Shown piece after piece: positions 31,053 to 39,192 of a DNA stretch of 44,525 bases (within the stretch, counting starts at the first letter, position 1; every line of letters starts with the position of its first letter). The notes under the pieces were generated by a model. It was not told the origin of the DNA and ran no database searches. It saw nothing but the letters and a program-made list of their open reading frames with translations. The stretch is from an uncultured Oscillospiraceae bacterium. GTDB lineage: Bacteria > Bacillota > Clostridia > Oscillospirales > Oscillospiraceae. A program made the translations under genes and the position numbers. The DNA lies in the NCBI GenBank assembly GCA_934591745.1, contig CAKTPQ010000014.1, positions 1 through 44,525 of the forward strand, in the 5' to 3' direction.

Positions 31053-33155
31053 TTACACGCTGAACAGAATATCGGCATAGGTGGGATACGGCCACGTCTT
31101 GGCGTCCACCAGCGATTCCAGTTGGCTGATGAGTTCGCCCGCCTTTTGTGTGCGTGTGGAGATCTCTGCACGGTACCAACGGGCGGCGTCGATGCCGCTG
31201 TCGGCGGCGGGGGCCTTTTCCAACGCTCGAGAGAGGTCCTGGCAGACGTCCAGAAGCTGTCCGCCCTGGAAGCTTACCTGGCGGATCAGATAGTCCTCGA
31301 TGCGGCAGAAACCGGCCAGATCCGCTTCCTGCTTGTGGGCCATGCCCTTAGCCAGGTCGCCGGTATAGCGGGCCACAGCGGGGAGGATGCGGCGCTGTGC
31401 CATATCCAGCAGGGTGTTGGCTTCGATGGCCGTCACCTTGCAGTAGTTTTCCAGATGGATCTCATAGCGGGCTCGCATCTCCGTCTCTGTCAGGACGGCG
31501 TGCCTCGTGAACAGATCCACGTTCTTCTTGTCGATGTAGGCGGGCATGCAGTCCACGGTGTCCCGCAGATTGGCAAGCCCCCGGCGGGTGGCCTCCGCCA
31601 CCCATGCCTCGTCATAGCCGTTGCCGTTGAAGATGATGCGCTGATGGGCGGTGAACGTCTCCTGCAGCAGCTCCTGCAAGGCGGACTGGAAGTCCTGCGC
31701 CTTTTCCAGCCGGTCGGCGAACTGTCCCAACTCCTCGGCCATGATGGTGTTGAGCACCACGTTGGGGCTGGCGATGGACTGGGAGGAACCCAGCATGCGG
31801 AACTCGAACTTGTTGCCGGTAAAGGCCAGCGGGGAGGTGCGGTTGCGGTCGGTGGTGTCCTGGGGGATATCCGGCATGGCATCCACACCGATGCGGAGCT
31901 TCTTCTTGGTGATGTCCACATACTCTGTGCCCTGCACGATGGAATCCAGAATAGCCGTCAGCTCATCGCCCAGAAACACGGAGATGATGGCGGGAGGGGC
32001 CTCGTTGCCGCCCAGACGGTGGTCGTTGCCGGGATAGGACACGCAGCAGCGCAGCATCTCCTGGTACTCGTCTACACCCTTGATGAACGCCGCCAGAAAC
32101 AGCAGAAACTGGGCGTTCTGGCTGGGAGTGCCGCCGGGCTTCAGCAGGTTCTCGCCGGTGTCGGTCTGCAGCGACCAGTTGTCGTGCTTGCCGGAGCCGT
32201 TGATGCCGGCAAAGGGCTTCTCGTGGAGCAGGCACACCAGCCCGTGGCGGGCGGCCACCTTTTTCAGCAACTCCATGGTCAGCTGGTTCTTGTCGCAGGC
32301 GGAGTTGGCATCAGAGTAGATGGGGGCGATCTCATGCTGGGCGGGCGCCACCTCGTTGTGTTCCGTCTTGGCCAGCACTCCCAGCTTCCACAGTTCCTCG
32401 TCCAGCTCCCGCATGAATGCGGCGACCCGCGGCTTGATAGCGCCGTAGTAGTGGTCGTCCAGCTCCTGCCCCTTGGGAGGCTTGGCGCCGAACAGTGTCC
32501 GGCCGCAGAGTTTCAGGTCCTCCCGGAGGTCGTACATCTTCCGGTCGATGAGGAAATACTCCTGCTCGGGGCCTACCTGCGGAATGACATGCTGTGCCTC
32601 CGTGTTGCCGAACAGCCGAAGGATGCGGATGCACTCCCGGTCCAGCTCCCGCATGGAGCGCAGCAGCGGCGTTTTCTTGTCCAGCGTCTGCCCGCTGTAG
32701 GAGCAGAAGATGGTGGGGATATACAGGGTATTGTCCTTGATAAAGGCGTAGGACGTGGGGTCCCAGGCCGTATAGCCTCTGGCCTCGAAGGTGGCCCGCA
32801 GGCCGCCGGAGGGGAAGCTGGAGGCATCGGCCTCGCCCTTGTTCAGCTCCTTGGCACTCAGCTCCATGCGCACGCCGTCCGCACCGTCGCGGGTGATGAA
32901 GCTGTCGTGCTTCTCAGCGGTGAAGCCGGTCATGGGCTGGAACCAGTGGGTATAGTGGGTGGCGCCGTTTTCGATGGCCCAGTCCTTCATGGCCGCGGCG
33001 ATCTCACCGGCGGTGGAACGATCCAGCGCCGTACCCTGCGTCCGGGACTGCTGCCATGCGCGGTAGGCCTCGGCGGGGAGGCGCTGCTGCATCTGCTGCT
33101 CTCCGAACACCATTTTCCCGAACAGGGCGGGGACGTCGATCTTTTTCTCACACAT
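31053..33155 (-). CDS. glnN: Glutamine synthetase type III
   Basis: 700 residues, the size of GSIII (types I and II are 350-470), which forms dodecamers and makes glutamine from glutamate, ammonia and ATP. Motifs: SSFPSGGLRATFEARGYTAW, VGPEQEYFLID (metal ligands), HEIAPIYSDAN, FAGINGSGKHDNWSL (ATP site), GGNEAPPAIISVFLG and the catalytic RNRTSPLAF. Start at 33155 (MCEKKIDV) has AAAGGA 9 nt upstream; two earlier starts are in frame. It follows the spoIIM-like gene by 51 nt with no obvious promoter between, so it probably belongs to the gltX transcript. This pairs glutamyl-tRNA and glutamine supply. Confidence 0.96.
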   Translation of the reverse strand: MCEKKIDVPALFGKMVFGEQQMQQRLPAEAYRAWQQSRTQGTALDRSTAGEIAAAMKDWAIENGATHYTHWFQPMTGFTAEKHDSFITRDGADGVRMELSAKELNKGEADASSFPSGGLRATFEARGYTAWDPTSYAFIKDNTLYIPTIFCSYSGQTLDKKTPLLRSMRELDRECIRILRLFGNTEAQHVIPQVGPEQEYFLIDRKMYDLREDLKLCGRTLFGAKPPKGQELDDHYYGAIKPRVAAFMRELDEELWKLGVLAKTEHNEVAPAQHEIAPIYSDANSACDKNQLTMELLKKVAARHGLVCLLHEKPFAGINGSGKHDNWSLQTDTGENLLKPGGTPSQNAQFLLFLAAFIKGVDEYQEMLRCCVSYPGNDHRLGGNEAPPAIISVFLGDELTAILDSIVQGTEYVDITKKKLRIGVDAMPDIPQDTTDRNRTSPLAFTGNKFEFRMLGSSQSIASPNVVLNTIMAEELGQFADRLEKAQDFQSALQELLQETFTAHQRIIFNGNGYDEAWVAEATRRGLANLRDTVDCMPAYIDKKNVDLFTRHAVLTETEMRARYEIHLENYCKVTAIEANTLLDMAQRRILPAVARYTGDLAKGMAHKQEADLAGFCRIEDYLIRQVSFQGGQLLDVCQDLSRALEKAPAADSGIDAARWYRAEISTRTQKAGELISQLESLVDAKTWPYPTYADILFSV

Positions 33156-33206
33156 CTGGATCATTCCTTTCAAATTGAACTATAGCAGAACGGCATAGGC
33201 CGGTCT

Positions 33207-33809
33207 TTACAGAAACAGCTGCATCAGAGCGGGAGTCACATAGGTCTCCATCACCGCGGCGATCACCAGCAGCGGCAGCACCAGCAGCGCCACCACCCGG
33301 AGGATGTTCAGCAGCAGCGGCTTCATGACGCCTTTCTCATTTTTGCGGATATAGACATTGATATTCTTGCACAGGCACAGTCCGGCGGCCAGACTGAGGA
33401 ACAGCGCCGGCAGTTCGAAGATGCCGTGGGGCAGGATGCCCGCCGCCAGCAGCAGCCACTGGCCGTCTATCAGCGAGGCCAGCATGCCAAGAATGGCGGC
33501 GTTGACGCCCAGTGCCAGCGCCGGCAGGTACAAAAAGGGGATAAAGCCGTACAGCACGCCCAGCACCATGGCCCGCAGGTTGTTGGCGAACAGCGCCAGC
33601 ACATTGAAGCTGCCGTCCTCCTGCACGATGCCGGAGCTGGCGATGTCCTCGTTGAAGGCGCTGATAACGGTGACAGGGATGTCGGGAAAGAGCCGCCCGG
33701 CGGCGTAGGCCAGCACCAGCAGCACCAGAAACGCGGCGGCGGTCATACCCACATAGCGGCCGTACTCCGCCCGCCAGAAATCCCCGATAGCCCGGAACTG
33801 CTGTTTCAT
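33207..33809 (-). CDS. SpoIIM-like (DUF95) membrane protein
   Basis: 200 residues with about five hydrophobic helices. It has the DUF95/SpoIIM pattern: a first helix after RAEYGRYVG, then NNLRAMVLGVLYGFIPFLYLP and ILPHGIFELPALFLSLAAG. The HGxxE segment is the family signature. SpoIIM of B. subtilis acts with SpoIID and SpoIIP in engulfment. Many non-sporulation paralogues exist, and no spoIID or spoIIP gene is nearby, so the role here is open. Its ATG overlaps the gltX stop (ATGA). Confidence 0.85.
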   Translation of the reverse strand: MKQQFRAIGDFWRAEYGRYVGMTAAAFLVLLVLAYAAGRLFPDIPVTVISAFNEDIASSGIVQEDGSFNVLALFANNLRAMVLGVLYGFIPFLYLPALALGVNAAILGMLASLIDGQWLLLAAGILPHGIFELPALFLSLAAGLCLCKNINVYIRKNEKGVMKPLLLNILRVVALLVLPLLVIAAVMETYVTPALMQLFL

Positions 33810-35290
33810 GCCAGCTTCTCCAGACCGGTGCGGAGCCGGCGCAGCGTCTCGCCGCGGCCCAGGATGCGGCAGATCTCCACAGCGCCGCCGGGTGTCACCA
33901 GCTTACCGGCGGCGGCAATGCGCACCGGCCACATCAGGGTGGCGTTCTTCACGCCCAGCGTCTCCGCCAGAGATACCAGCCCATCGTGGATGCTCTCATC
34001 CGTCCACTGGGGCAGCGCCTCCAACATGGGGATGGCGGCCTCCAGCATGGCTTTGCAGACCTCGGGGTTCGTCTTGGATTTCTTGTTGGTGAAGAACTCC
34101 ACGTCGTAGTCAGGGCAGGCATCGAAGAAATTCACCTTCTCGGGGATGTCCGTCAGCCGCTCGCAGCGGGCCTGCAGCAGCCCCGCGATGGCGGCCACGT
34201 CGAAGTCGCCCTTCACCGTCTGCCGGATGTAGGGCTCCGCCGCCTTGGCAAAGGCCTCCGGCGCCATGCTCCGCAGATAAACGGCGTTGAAGTGGTCCAG
34301 CTTGGCCCGGTCAAAGATGGCGGGAGACTTGGAAATGCCCGTCATGTCGAAGGCCTTCACCAGCTCCGGCAGAGTGAATATCTCCTGCTCCGCCAGCTCG
34401 CCCTTGGGGGACCAGCCCAGCAGCGCCACATAGTTCAGAATGGCCTCGGTGAGATAGCCCTCCGCCTTCAGATCCTCGTAGGACGGATCACCGTGTCGCT
34501 TGGACATCTTGTTCTGCGCGTCCCGCATCACAGGGGAGCAGTGGACATAGGTGGGCACCTCCCAGCCGAAGGCGTGGTACAGCAGGTCGTACTTGGGCGC
34601 GGAGGACAGGTACTCGCTGCCCCGCACCACATGGGTGATGCCCATGAGATGGTCGTCGATGACATTGGCAAAGTTATAGGTGGGCAGGCCGTCCCGCTTC
34701 AGCAGCACCTGATCGTCCAGCGTGCTGTTCTCCACGGTGATGTCGCCGAAAATGGCGTCATGGAACGTGGTGGTGCCCTCCTGGGGGATCCGCTGCCGGA
34801 TGACATACGGCTCACCGGCCTCCACGCGCCGCAGCGCCTCCTCCAGCGGCAGATCACGGCAGGGGTCGGCAGCGCGGTCGAATTCGCCGCTGTCCTCCTC
34901 GGAGGCGCACTTTTCGCAGAAGCAGTAATACGCGCCGCCTTTTTCCGCCAGAAGCCGGGCATACTTACCGTAGGTGTCCCGGCGCTGGGACTGGATATAT
35001 GGGGCTACGGGGCCGCCCACGTCCGGACCCTCGTCGTGGTCCAGACCGCATTCCGCCATGGTGCGGTAGATCACATCGGTGGCGCCCTCCACCAGACGGC
35101 CCTGGTCGGTGTCCTCGATGCGCAGGATGAACGTGCCGCCGTGGCTGCGGGCGATGAGCCAGGTGTACAGCGCCGTGCGCAGATTGCCCACGTGCATATA
35201 GCCGGTGGGGGAGGGGGCGAAACGGGTGCGGACACTGCCGCGGGGGATGCGGGCTTCCATCTCGTCAAAATACGTCATATCCATGCTCAT
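33806..35290 (-). CDS. gltX: Glutamate-tRNA ligase
   Basis: 494 residues of class I glutamyl-tRNA synthetase. The HIGH-type motif is RFAPSPTGYMHVGNLRTALY near residue 23 and the KMSKS-type motif is QNKMSKRHGD. A Cys pair (CFCEKC) may bind zinc. The C-terminal anticodon-binding domain is complete. Start at 35290 is supported by AGGAGG 8 nt upstream. It is the first gene of a probable operon with the spoIIM-like gene (4-bp overlap) and glnN. Whether it charges only tRNA-Glu or also tRNA-Gln (as in organisms using GatCAB) cannot be told. Confidence 0.97.
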   Translation of the reverse strand: MSMDMTYFDEMEARIPRGSVRTRFAPSPTGYMHVGNLRTALYTWLIARSHGGTFILRIEDTDQGRLVEGATDVIYRTMAECGLDHDEGPDVGGPVAPYIQSQRRDTYGKYARLLAEKGGAYYCFCEKCASEEDSGEFDRAADPCRDLPLEEALRRVEAGEPYVIRQRIPQEGTTTFHDAIFGDITVENSTLDDQVLLKRDGLPTYNFANVIDDHLMGITHVVRGSEYLSSAPKYDLLYHAFGWEVPTYVHCSPVMRDAQNKMSKRHGDPSYEDLKAEGYLTEAILNYVALLGWSPKGELAEQEIFTLPELVKAFDMTGISKSPAIFDRAKLDHFNAVYLRSMAPEAFAKAAEPYIRQTVKGDFDVAAIAGLLQARCERLTDIPEKVNFFDACPDYDVEFFTNKKSKTNPEVCKAMLEAAIPMLEALPQWTDESIHDGLVSLAETLGVKNATLMWPVRIAAAGKLVTPGGAVEICRILGRGETLRRLRTGLEKLA

Positions 35291-35329
35291 GGGGGCGACC
35301 TCCTGTGATATCTGTAAAAATACCTGTTT

Positions 35330-35357
35330 ATTATATTTCAAATAGGGGAAAAGTCAA
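35330..35357 (-). promoter_or_regulatory. Promoter of the gltX operon
   Basis: Minus strand TTGACT (35357-35352), 16-bp spacer, TATAAT (35335-35330). The rest of the gap to 35468 shows no other feature. Confidence 0.8.
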
Positions 35358-35468
35358 GGAGAACAGGGGGCATTCCATTGCAATTTGTGAGATCCTGTGA
35401 TAAAATCAGCGTGTTCGGCGCGGATCATCCCCACATCCGGCGATTACACCAAATGTTTGGAATGTTTC

Positions 35469-35497
35469 TTGCTTTTTCCGACACACCGTGTTACAAT
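35469..35497 (+). promoter_or_regulatory. Promoter of the scaffold/GGGtGRT operon
   Basis: TTGCTT (35469-35474), 17-bp spacer, TACAAT (35492-35497), about 50 nt before the first start. Confidence 0.7.
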
Positions 35498-35553
35498 ACC
35501 AACGGTCATTCCCATTGTTGGTAACTATATATTGAGAAAGGAAGATCGCTGCT

Positions 35554-36246
35554 ATGATCTATACGACTGAAGTTCAGCATATGTGTCCCGTGGCCAAGGG
35601 TGCTTATCACGGCCCGGCGCCTATCCCCGAGGAGGGCAAGTGGGTGCAGGCCAAGGAGATCTCCGACATCTCCGGCTTTACCCACGGCGTGGGCTGGTGC
35701 GCCCCGCAGCAGGGCGCCTGCAAGCTGACGCTGAATGTGAAAAACGGCGTCATCGAGGAGGCGCTGGTGGAGACCATCGGCTGCTCCGGCATGACCCACT
35801 CCGCCGCCATGGCCTCTGAGATCCTCATCGGCAAGACCATTCTGGAGGCGCTGAATACCGACCTGGTGTGCGACGCCATCAACACCGCCATGCGCGAGCT
35901 GTTCCTGCAGATCGTGTACGGCCGCACCCAGTCCGCTTTCTCCGAGGACGGCCTGGCTGTGGGCGCGTCTCTGGAGGATCTGGGCAAGGGCCTGCGCTCT
36001 CAGGTGGGCACCATGTTCGCCACCAAGGACAAGGGTCCCCGCTATCTGGAGATGGCCGAGGGCTACTGCAGCCGTCTGGCCCTGAACAAGGACGATGAGA
36101 TCGTGGGCTACGAGTTCATCAGCCTTGGCAAGATGATGGACTTCATCAAGAAGGGCGACGACGCCAACGAGGCCATGAAGAAGGCTACCGGCCACTATGG
36201 TCAGTGGGACAACGCGGCGAAGTATATCGACCCGCGTCACGAGTAA
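35554..36246 (+). CDS. NifU/IscU-like iron-sulfur scaffold family protein, partner of GGGtGRT
   Basis: 230 residues. The central part (GACKLTLNVKNGVIEEALVETIGCSGMTHSAAMASEIL) has the fold pattern of IscU/NifU N-terminal domains. The conserved GCSGMTHS holds a candidate ligand Cys, and a second Cys is at VGWCAPQQGAC. The C-terminal half (YLEMAEGYCSRLALNKDDEIVGYEFI) is not typical of IscU. It always sits, to my knowledge, beside the GGGtGRT gene, as here (19-nt gap with GGGAGG). The biochemical role is unknown. Scaffold or cluster carrier is inference from the fold. Confidence 0.75.
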   Translation: MIYTTEVQHMCPVAKGAYHGPAPIPEEGKWVQAKEISDISGFTHGVGWCAPQQGACKLTLNVKNGVIEEALVETIGCSGMTHSAAMASEILIGKTILEALNTDLVCDAINTAMRELFLQIVYGRTQSAFSEDGLAVGASLEDLGKGLRSQVGTMFATKDKGPRYLEMAEGYCSRLALNKDDEIVGYEFISLGKMMDFIKKGDDANEAMKKATGHYGQWDNAAKYIDPRHE

Positions 36247-36265
36247 GAAGGGAGGACGAGAAAAA

Positions 36266-37264
36266 ATGGCTCTGTTTGAAAGTTACGAGAGAAGGATCGA
36301 CAAGATCAACGGCGTCCTCGCCCAGTACGGCATCAGCTCCGTGGAGGAGTGCCGCGACATCTGCAAGGCGAAGGGCTTCGACCCCTACGAGATCGTCAAG
36401 AGCATCCAGCCTATCTGCTTTGAAAACGCCTGCTGGGCTTACACCGTGGGCGCCGCTATCGCCATCAAGTCCGGCGTCAAGACCGCTGCCGAGGCCGCCA
36501 AGATGATCGGCGTGGGCCTCCAGTCCTTCTGCATCGACGGCTCTGTGGCCGAGGACCGCAAGGTAGGTTTGGGCCACGGCAATCTGGGCGCCATGCTGCT
36601 GAGCGACGAATCCAAGTGCTTCGCGTTCCTGGCTGGCCACGAGTCCTTTGCCGCCGCTGAGGGTGCCATCGGCATCGTGAAGAACGCCAACAAGGCCCGC
36701 AAGGAGCCTCTGCGCGTGATCCTGAACGGTCTTGGCAAGGATGCCGCCCAGATCATCAGCCGCATCAACGGCTTCACCTATGTGCAGACCCAGTTCGACT
36801 ACTACACCGGCAAGCTCAACATCGTCCGTGAGATCCGTTACTCCGAGACGGAGCGGGCCGATGTCCGCTGCTACGGCGCGGATGACGTCCGCGAGGGCGT
36901 GGCTATTATGCACCACGAGGGCGTGGACGTGTCCATCACCGGTAACTCCACCAACCCCACCCGTTTCCAGCATCCCGTGGCCGGCACCTATAAGAAGGAG
37001 TGCATCGAGCAGGGCAAGAAGTACTTCTCTGTGGCCTCCGGCGGCGGCACCGGCCGCACGCTGCATCCCGACAACATGGCTGCCGGTCCCGCCAGCTACG
37101 GCATGACCGACACCATGGGCCGTATGCACTCCGATGCCCAGTTCGCCGGCTCCAGCTCCGTCCCCGCCCATGTGGAGATGATGGGCTTCCTGGGTATGGG
37201 CAACAACCCCATGGTGGGCGCTACCGTCGCCGTGGCCGTTGCGGTGGAGGAAGCTGTAAAGTAA
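36266..37264 (+). CDS. GGGtGRT family protein
   Basis: 332 residues, full length. The naming motif SGGGTGRTLHPDN is at about residue 256. Other conserved segments are ICFENACWAYTVGAAIAIK, a central VGLGHGNLGAMLL and the C-terminal GNNPMVGATVAVAVAVEEA. Cys residues in IQPICFENACW may bind a cluster. Start at 36266 (MALFESYERRIDKIN) follows GGGAGGACGAG. The family is widespread in anaerobic Firmicutes and lacks an established function. It forms a two-gene operon with the scaffold-like protein. No enzyme motif that I recognise. Confidence 0.88.
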   Translation: MALFESYERRIDKINGVLAQYGISSVEECRDICKAKGFDPYEIVKSIQPICFENACWAYTVGAAIAIKSGVKTAAEAAKMIGVGLQSFCIDGSVAEDRKVGLGHGNLGAMLLSDESKCFAFLAGHESFAAAEGAIGIVKNANKARKEPLRVILNGLGKDAAQIISRINGFTYVQTQFDYYTGKLNIVREIRYSETERADVRCYGADDVREGVAIMHHEGVDVSITGNSTNPTRFQHPVAGTYKKECIEQGKKYFSVASGGGTGRTLHPDNMAAGPASYGMTDTMGRMHSDAQFAGSSSVPAHVEMMGFLGMGNNPMVGATVAVAVAVEEAVK

Positions 37265-37280
37265 ATCTCTTTTACACGCA

Positions 37281-37316
37281 AAATATCCCCCGACCACTGG
37301 TCGGGGGATATTTTTA
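37281..37316 (+). terminator. Terminator between GGGtGRT and the small peptide gene
   Basis: AAATATCCCCCGACC / GGTCGGGGGATATTT, 15-bp perfect stem with an ACT loop and T tracts on both strands; it can end both convergent units. Confidence 0.88.
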
Positions 37317-37330
37317 TGTGCGTATGTACG

Positions 37331-37396
37331 TCAGCACTTGCCGAAGAAACCGCACAGCAGCTTCAGCAGGGAAGCGCAGTCGAAATTGCAGAACAT
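37331..37396 (-). CDS. Cysteine-rich 21-residue peptide gene
   Basis: A 22-codon frame (stop included) begins MFCNFDCAS and ends LLCGFFGKC. It has four Cys, three Phe before the last third and a hydrophobic core. It has a complete gene apparatus of its own: promoter TTGCAA-17-TACAAT, a strong TAGGAGG 7 nt from the ATG, and a shared terminator downstream. The ORF is too short for routine annotation. Four Cys in 21 residues suggest a metal-binding or modified peptide. No maturation enzyme gene is adjacent. Function unknown. Confidence 0.6.
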   Translation of the reverse strand: MFCNFDCASLLKLLCGFFGKC

Positions 37397-37438
37397 TGCT
37401 GTACCTCCTATGTGTATTTCCCTTGCAAGGACACCGCC

Positions 37439-37467
37439 ATTGTAACCGATTTGTAACTCTTTTGCAA
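37439..37467 (-). promoter_or_regulatory. Promoter of the cysteine-rich peptide gene
   Basis: Minus strand TTGCAA (37467-37462), 17-bp spacer, TACAAT (37444-37439). It starts about 45 nt upstream of the ATG and just after the end of the trio operon. Confidence 0.75.
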
Positions 37468-37483
37468 ATACAATATCTGCCAA

Positions 37484-37822
37484 TCATAGAATGAGCAGCA
37501 GACCAATGGCAATGAGCAGCTCCTCGTCGGCTTCCTGCCGGAAGAGAAAGAACAGCAAAAGCAGCAGAAGGATGTCCCCAGCGTCCAGGTCGGACAGGTG
37601 CAGTTTCTCCAGCAGCCCGTTGAGGATGCCCCGCTCCGGAGCCGGCTGCGGCGGGGGCGGCGGACCGTGGGGAGGCCGTCCCTCGGACGCCGCGCTCCCA
37701 GGCGGAGGAGTCGGCGGAGGAGATGCGGGCGGACGCAGGGTGTTGGGCAGCGGCAGCGGCGTGTCCTCCGCGCTGACACGGGTATAGGTACCACCGTCGC
37801 CCCGGATATAGCGGTTATACAT
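37484..37822 (-). CDS. Proline-rich small protein with C-terminal hydrophobic segments, unknown
   Basis: 112 residues. N-terminal MYNRYIRGDGGTYTRVS, then a proline-rich linker (PPASPPPTPPPG, GPPPPPQPAPERG), then a short helix (NGLLEKLHLSDLDAGD) and two hydrophobic segments with FRQEADEELL between them. The ATG overlaps the upstream stop by 8 nt. An in-frame GTG three codons earlier is less likely. Third gene of a minus-strand trio. Family not recognised; a membrane anchor with an exposed proline linker is what can be seen. Confidence 0.7.
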   Translation of the reverse strand: MYNRYIRGDGGTYTRVSAEDTPLPLPNTLRPPASPPPTPPPGSAASEGRPPHGPPPPPQPAPERGILNGLLEKLHLSDLDAGDILLLLLLFFLFRQEADEELLIAIGLLLIL

Positions 37823-38207
37823 GGCCGTCACCCCAGTCCGTCAGAAATTTTTTGCCCAGATGGATGAGCCGGGCCAGTCGCGCCGCCCGCTCCACTTTGT
37901 CCTGTTTGCTTTCTTTGAGAAAAGGCCGCAGGGCGTACAGCAGCTGCATGGTCTGGCTGTTGGAGCGGCTGTACTCCTGCAAAAGCGGCAGAAACCGTGC
38001 CAGCACCTGCGGATCAAGCCCGCCCAGCGGCGGCTGCGGCAGCGCTGCGGGCGGTGCGGATGGCGGCGCTGGCGGCTGCTGTGTCGGCGGCGCGGCGTCC
38101 TGGCTGCCGCCCATGGTGGCCGAGAGCTGCTGGGCCATCTGCATGATCTGGGCCATGCTGTTGGGGTCCGACAGCAGCGCATTCAGTTTTTCATCCAACT
38201 CGGCCAT
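37815..38207 (-). CDS. Small protein with proline-rich linker, unknown
   Basis: 130 residues. The N-terminal helix MAELDEKLNALLSDPNSMAQIMQMAQQL resembles part of the neighbouring 82-residue protein. Then a proline-rich linker (TQQPPAPPSAPPAALPQP) and a C-terminal helical domain (LARFLPLLQEYSRSNSQ, LLYALRPFLKESKQDKVERA). GAGGAGGGACG precedes the ATG. Middle gene of the trio. No known family; the repeated helix-linker-helix plan across the trio suggests proteins acting in one complex. Confidence 0.72.
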   Translation of the reverse strand: MAELDEKLNALLSDPNSMAQIMQMAQQLSATMGGSQDAAPPTQQPPAPPSAPPAALPQPPLGGLDPQVLARFLPLLQEYSRSNSQTMQLLYALRPFLKESKQDKVERAARLARLIHLGKKFLTDWGDGHV

Positions 38208-38225
38208 GCCGCGTCCCTCCTCTCT

Positions 38226-38474
38226 TTACCGGCGCAGGGAATCCTCCAGCCGCTGCACCAGCGCCGCGCCGTCCGGTGTGGACAGCACCTGCTGCAGCAT
38301 GGCGGACAGCGCCGATGTGTCACCGGCGGCGGCCTGCTGGGCGGCGCGTCCCAGGGCGGCGCTGTCGCCGCCGGAGAGCATCCCCAGCAGCGTCCGCCCG
38401 TCCGCCGACTGCATGACGGACTTCAGCGCACGGGGGTCGCTTTTCAGCTTCTGCATCATGTCCTGTTCGTTCAT
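38226..38474 (-). CDS. Small helical protein, unknown
   Basis: 82 residues from ATG 38474 with AAGGAGG 5 nt upstream (the longer in-frame ATG has no such site). MNEQDMMQKLKSDPRALKSV and the rest are predicted helical. It is rich in Ala, Gln and Leu and lacks a membrane segment or cysteines. First gene of the three-gene unit. A clear promoter was not found in the short gap before it. Confidence 0.7.
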   Translation of the reverse strand: MNEQDMMQKLKSDPRALKSVMQSADGRTLLGMLSGGDSAALGRAAQQAAAGDTSALSAMLQQVLSTPDGAALVQRLEDSLRR

Positions 38475-38527
38475 GACAGACCTCCTTACCATGATCTTAC
38501 AGGGTCATTGTATGTGCGCGGACGCAA

Positions 38528-38562
38528 AAAAGTGCCTGTCGGCCAAGCCGACAGGCACTTTT
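38528..38562 (-). terminator. Bidirectional terminator upstream of the trio
   Basis: AAAAGTGCCTGTCGGC / GCCGACAGGCACTTTT with CAA loop; it ends the 157-residue membrane protein gene at 38573. Confidence 0.85.
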
Positions 38563-38572
38563 GGGGTATCCC

Positions 38573-39046
38573 TCAGTCGTAAATGGTGTTCAGATGCTGG
38601 TAGATGGCGTTCAGCGCTGCCATATCCTTCTGGCGCAGGCGGTAGAGCACGCCGTTCACCACGGCCCGGCCATCCTCCAGGATCTGAATGGTGGCAGCCA
38701 CGGTGTTGTCCGCCGGCTGAGCGTGCAGGGTATACATGACGCCGGGATCGTGCAGCACGCCGCTGCCGGGCATGGGACGGTTGAGCCGCGCGGCGTACAG
38801 CCAGTCGCAGACCTCCTGCAGCAGCTCCGGCTCCCGCCCCGCCGTCAGGGTGTAGTCCTGACAGAAATACTCCAGCGTCTCATGACCGGGTTCGATCCTC
38901 TGGAAATAGACCTCGCGGATACCCGCCGACGACTCCGGCATATGCAGGACCACGTCCACCCGCCGGGGATAGAGGAAAAACAGGACGGCCAGCAGCACCA
39001 GTACGGCGGGGATCAGCCAGAAAAGGTACTTGCGCTTGTCGTTCAT
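38573..39046 (-). CDS. One-helix membrane protein with extracytoplasmic domain, unknown
   Basis: 157 residues from ATG 39046 (GAAAGGAG upstream). Basic start MNDKRKYLFW, one transmembrane helix (about residues 9-26), then a ~130-residue domain with RRVDVVLHMPESSAGIREVYFQ and a C-terminal VNGVLYRLRQKDMAALNA. It looks like a small lipoprotein-like or signal-anchored wall-side protein without a lipobox. No family recognised. It is transcribed away from the OLE RNA locus. Confidence 0.72.
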   Translation of the reverse strand: MNDKRKYLFWLIPAVLVLLAVLFFLYPRRVDVVLHMPESSAGIREVYFQRIEPGHETLEYFCQDYTLTAGREPELLQEVCDWLYAARLNRPMPGSGVLHDPGVMYTLHAQPADNTVAATIQILEDGRAVVNGVLYRLRQKDMAALNAIYQHLNTIYD

Positions 39047-39158
39047 AAGCAGCTCCTTTCTCTTATCCAGAGCCATTGTACCACACGTGCGGCGGGAAGT
39101 CCACCTGTTTCGATTGTGCATAGAACGGGAATTATACAGAATATCTTGCATAAAACGG

Positions 39159-39187
39159 TTGTAAATCGCCGGGAAGTATGATAATAT
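39159..39187 (+). promoter_or_regulatory. Promoter of the OLE RNA-oapA operon
   Basis: TTGTAA (39159-39164), 17-bp spacer, TAATAT (39182-39187) in a TATGATAATATACTAT stretch that allows small shifts. Start near 39194 fits the first paired base of the RNA at 39195. Confidence 0.7.
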
Positions 39188-39192
39188 ACTAT

